Assembly: GCA_030704615.1 (NCBI GenBank)
Contig: CM060733.1
Coordinates: 25,420,001-25,484,000, forward strand
Source: Takakia lepidozioides
Lineage: Eukaryota; Streptophyta; Takakiopsida; Takakiales; Takakiaceae
Reading direction: 5' to 3'
Length of the DNA: 64,000 nt
Shown here: in pieces, positions 60,322-64,000 of the stretch
Layout: each line of letters opens with the position of its first letter
Numbering within the stretch: position 1 is the first letter of the stretch
Notes under the pieces: generated by a model
Told to the model about the DNA's origin: nothing
The model's input: only the letters and a program-made list of their open reading frames with translations
The model's database searches: none
Position numbers and translations under genes: made by a program

Positions 60322-61087
60322 TGATGTCTTGATCTTCTTAGGCGATCTACTTCAGCTTGATCCTCTTCTCAACGTCTTAGTTTACGGATGGTGACTCTTG
60401 GGGTCCTAGAAACATTTTTTTTCATGGTATATCACCATCTGTACTCCTTCACGGTTTTCCTAGCCAAGGGTTTTGTCCTCGGCCCAACTTGCAGGTGCCA
60501 GGTTTTCCCTTGGTAGGTTTATCACCCAACAGCGGAGGGTGATATTTCCCTATTATTTGTTTTCCTTCGCGGAGCTCAGGATTTTTCGTGGGGGGTAGGC
60601 TTCACAGATGTGATGGCTCATATTTGCTTAGCCTAGAAATGGCTGTTTCATCCAAAACGGCGATACACATCCATAGTATAATTTTTTGGCGTATAAAGCC
60701 GTTAAACCGTTACAATGATATCTAGGTTAGGGTTAGTTTTGGCTAGTGGCTCAATCCTGACCCTTCATTAGATCTAGGGTAACAAAGCGGTGCCGCGGGC
60801 TTTGGCTTGTGACGCTTCGTCACGCGGTGGGCAACTAAGGCTAGGGCTTTTGTATAAAGACGGCGCCCTGACACAAGGTCAGGGCGGTGTACTCGGGTGT
60901 TAGTGTATATGTGATTTTGGTGTACAAGCTTTGGATGAGAGCTGTTTTGTGTCAGATCCGTGTGTTTGATCCTTCTCTCGGGCGTTGCCTGCTCTTTCGG
61001 GGCTCTTTCTGTTCGCCCCTTTGTTGTGAAACCTTGCTTCTTGAGAGGAAAGGAATATATGCTTCAGGCTTGTTTTAAGGCTTCACA
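60322..61087 (+). mobile_element. Probable 3' LTR of the gypsy element
   Basis: A purine-rich tract (GGAGGGGCGCACGGTGGGG) immediately precedes TGATGTCTTG at 60322. The segment ends CTTCACA at 61087, giving TG...CA ends and 766 bases. A TATA-like TGTATAAAG lies at 60851-60859. Directly after it the dispersed repeat known from 53.2 kb resumes. No second LTR is in the window, so the borders rest on this junction and on the TG/CA ends. Confidence 0.5.
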
Positions 61088-61094
61088 GGCATAG

Positions 61095-61735
61095 GGAACT
61101 TATCAAAGACTTCAAACTCTCATGGGGTGAGGGCGGCATCCTCGGCACCGGCACTTCAGACACACACTTTCACTAGCAAAATAGCCTCCCCCCGCAATGG
61201 GAAATCGGCAGAGGATGGTTTAACTAGAGACTCCAAGCTAAAAATTACCCAGCTCAGATTCTAGCTAAATTAGTGTTTATAGCTTCTCAGAGGCCCCACT
61301 AATTCCTACTACTTCTACCCTAAACTAAAGTTGTTCTCAAACTCTACTTCCATTAGTGTTGTGCCCACTGAGTACCTCACTAATCCTTGCTCGATATCCT
61401 TTTGCACTTTGCATCCTTACCTTCTTACAGCACTCTCAGTGCATTTCACACAACACTAGAGTCGTTTCTCTTGCAGCAACCTCTAATGTTTTTGCTAAAG
61501 GTACCTTGTTTTATGAACTCTTGGTCACGGGGTAGTCTTCCCATTGTAAGCCTCCACGGCCTCCATGGTGCTTATTTTTTCCACCTTTAATCTATTGGGT
61601 TCCATCCTTTCTTCAAAGAAAAAAGAAAAAAAACAAGGAAGATAAGTGGAATACAAAAGTAACCCAAAGAACTTGATGCTAGAAAAAATGTCTTGTTAGC
61701 AAGCATAGAAGACCATCATGTAGCAAAGTCGGGAC
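61095..61735 (+). repeat. Dispersed repeat block, third copy
   Basis: From GGGAACTTATCAAAGACTTC to AGCAAAGTCGGGACTC this matches 53190-53836 with scattered differences. The match resumes at about 62246, so the block is split. Confidence 0.75.
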
Positions 61736-62245
61736 TCCCGCAGGCCTCCAGTGTGATCCGGGGTTGAGCCATCTGGATTCTGTAATCTGCCATTGACTCC
61801 CCAAGTGCTGCCACCGCTCTTAGTTAAACCGAGGCAAATCCCCTCACAATGACCTTTTCACACACACGTGTGAAGAGATCTTAGCATGAAAAAGAGAGAA
61901 TTAACTTCAGCAAAACCTGACCTCCTTAATGCTTACATGATGCGGGGACTTTTCTTTAACTCGAGATTAGGGCAATCAGTTGCCCAATCCTGACAGTCCA
62001 CGACAAGGGCCATTCTATGGCATTGATTTCATAAAATTTGAAGCCAATCTGAAAAAGCAATTTACATTTCAATAGGGCCGGAAGCCCGTTTTGGGCCGGT
62101 GGGTGTTTAAGGGTTATACTAAAAACAATACTAAAACAATACTAGGGTCATAGTGTGTATTAGTAGTCAAAGCAATGTGACTCACAAATGAGCTTTTGTC
62201 TTTTATGTTATGTTATATTTGAGAAGACAAAAATAACATGAGTTT
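61736..62245. other. ~510-bp insertion within the dispersed repeat
   Basis: The sequence between GTCGGGACTC and GAGGAAAAACAGAAGCAATA is present here but absent at 53836. It contains no coding frame and no obvious terminal repeats or target duplication. It may be a non-autonomous element, or the other copy may have suffered a deletion. Confidence 0.5.
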
Positions 62246-62329
62246 TCCATGAGGAAAAACAGAAGCAATATATATATAGGAAATAACAAGCTCCAATGAA
62301 CTTGTTGTTTGGATAAAGTTGATCATCTA

Positions 62330-63021
62330 AGGCATGCGATCCAACTTACCTCCATCTGAGAATGTCAACAACTCCATATCAGTATGTCAAATTTGCCCGA
62401 AACAAGTGTTCTATTGCTGCTCTATTGAGCACCAAAAGCTGAATGGATTTTTACATTTTGGTTTGGTTGGAGTTGCCATCCCACACAACTCTATTTTAAC
62501 TAATTCTGGACTTTTGTTTGGTCCAGAAATAATACAATATATATGAATAAGTATAATCTATAATAGAAATAAAGAGATATATCTATAATTATTTGACTAT
62601 TTGTGCACTATATAACAACAAATTGTGTAATCCTCCACACATTCTACGCAAAAATACAAGTATGTATTGTGGTCTTAGATGAACATCCACTGCCAAGTTG
62701 ACGTTCATTAAAAGGAATGGGGGGATGCAATGAATCAAACAATGATGAGAGCTCCGATATCCAAAATGACTTACACAAACAAACATGGAATAATGACAGA
62801 ACCAAATATTAAACAATGATGGCACGTGATGAACATGACAACATGGAAAAACGAGTCTGTCGGGATCTGATTGATGATATGAAACATTCATATTTTATTT
62901 GAGATTATATCATTCAAGGCGATGGACCAACAGAAAAATGAACGTCACCTGTCCATCCGTTCATGGACTTAATGCCATACAAGCCATAGATTCTGAAGCC
63001 ATAGAACCGTTACGGCTTATA
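62330..63021. other. Gene-free stretch before the phosphatase gene
   Basis: AT-rich sequence with short open frames only. I see no RNA gene, repeat or regulatory motif that I could support. Part is probably the 3' UTR of the minus-strand gene to the right. Confidence 0.4.
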
Positions 63022-64000
63022 CTAACTCATTAATAATACTGAACCTCCTCCCAAACAGCTCACAGTCAAGGCATGTGTCCGAAGACGCCTCCGGTTACCA
63101 CAGCCACTTGCAACAGTCTCCGCTCCAGAGGACACGGAGATACTTTCAGGAAGGTGAAACCGGCTGACATTGTCATCTGAAATGTTACTGCCAACTCTAC
63201 TTGATGCCCTTGAAGCCTCCCGGCACGCCAGCCATTCTTCCCAATCACGCAGCTGTTGTTCCTCTTTTATAATTTGTTCCTTGAATGTAACTGGGGACAA
63301 GCAATGGAAATGACAAATGTTAGGCCCAAAGTGGAAATTTTGCATATGGATATGTTGAGGTAAGAGTGCAAATGCAGCTGCAAAAGAATTGGAAAATCAA
63401 ATTATGAACAAACAACAGAACAGTGGGATCCACGTGCCTACCAAGGTAATTAAGTTCCTTTTGTTGTGGGATCCAAATATGAGGATCAAGATATCTTCCA
63501 TACCAGGCCGAACAGGCATGGTCTCGACCAATAGGCTTATGAGAACACTTTGTCCGGTTCTCGCTAATGTAATCAATGACTGTTGAAGCTCCAGCCATCT
63601 CCGATATATATGGTCACACTGCTTTTGTCATATCATCCCGGTCATGCAATACGTTTGGTATAGGCTTGAATGAGAAAGGGAAAAATCCAGTATTTTGTGG
63701 GTTTCGCAGGCCTTTTGATGGCTCATCATCTACAAGAAGTATTTTGCCCCTGCGTAACAAATGGTCTACCAGGGTACCTGACAATAACACTTCTAATATC
63801 CTTCACAAGATATTTCATCCCGGGCCTGATATAACCGGTGGTATCCTTACAATCCTCAGCAGACCATATGAAGCAAAACTTCTTCGCTATTTTCGTGGGG
63901 ACGAAGCTCTCCAACATCCTACAAAGAACACCTCTATCAGCACATGACCAAATGGCCACGTGAAAATGCTTCAATGCAAGGTCCAGAAACTCCAAGACTC
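63022..64000 (-). CDS. FCP1/SCP-like HAD phosphatase, C-terminal part (runs off the window)
   Basis: Proteins with an FCP1-homology (NIF) domain are Mg-dependent, aspartate-based HAD phosphatases; members act on RNA polymerase II CTD and other substrates. Minus-strand exons show EFLDLALKHFHVAIWSCAD, then FCFIWSAEDC and RPGMKYLVKDI (63995 to about 63800), then an exon after ACGCAG with GKILLVDDEPSKGLRNPQN and KPIPNVLHDRDD (about 63755-63620). These are the late HAD motifs (WSCAD, LLVDDEP, DRDD). Further exons read MAGASTVIDYISENRTKC to ELNYLG (63598-63445) and VTFKEQIIKEEQQLRDWEEWL to the stop at 63022. The catalytic DxDxT motif would lie in upstream exons beyond position 64000. The exact splice sites between the middle exons were not all fixed. 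The C-terminal tail is long and Ser/Arg-rich. Confidence 0.65.

Overview
This window is nuclear DNA of a land plant, most likely a seed-free one (moss, lycophyte or fern). The reasons are spliceosomal GT-AG genes with short introns, an isocitrate lyase ending in a peroxisomal SKM tripeptide, a plant B-type ABC transporter with two halves, PLS-type PPR/DYW editing-factor relatives in several decayed copies, and Ty1/copia and Ty3/gypsy debris. The species is inferred, not proven.

Layout. (1) 0.5-3.7 kb: the 3' exons of an unrecognised coiled-coil, Ser/Arg-rich protein (+). (2) 7.7-10.5 kb: isocitrate lyase copy 1 (+), with a G-box/TATA/CT-tract promoter and a 2-nt frameshift. (3) 11.8-14.3 kb: a copia gag remnant, then a ~320-350 bp tandem repeat carrying telomere-like TTTAGGG motifs. 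(4) 14.7-19.3 kb: the 5' half of an ABCB transporter gene (-), frameshifted and lacking its second half. (5) 19.7-30.5 kb: a repeat landscape with minisatellites, tRNA-derived SINEs, a CACTA-like terminal array, PPR debris and tandem duplications. (6) 30.6-37.6 kb: two decayed PPR genes pointing towards each other inside a large inverted repeat; the + copy keeps an intact E/DYW C-terminus. (7) 37.9-41.0 kb: isocitrate lyase copy 2 (+), intact through the catalytic body but without the SKM end and without the promoter of copy 1. (8) 42.8-51.6 kb: a complete ABCB transporter (-), for which 14 exons join in frame to 1,324 codons. (9) 52-62 kb: further copies of the dispersed repeats, a degraded gypsy element (58.2-60.3 kb) and its probable 3' LTR. 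(10) 63.0-64.0 kb: the 3' end of an FCP1/SCP-like HAD phosphatase (-), running off the window.

The organising event is a direct segmental duplication of an ICL (+)/ABCB (-) tail-to-tail gene pair, about 8.16-19.68 kb and 37.92-51.97 kb, separated by ~18 kb of repeats. Each copy has decayed differently. ICL copy 1 keeps the promoter and the peroxisomal tail but is frameshifted. ICL copy 2 keeps the frame but has lost both. ABCB copy 1 is a frameshifted half gene, and ABCB copy 2 is complete. I found no defence-type, CRISPR-like or other clearly undescribed molecular system. The most interesting signals are these reciprocal lesions, the PPR palindrome with its duplicated DYW tail, and the CACTA-like module array.
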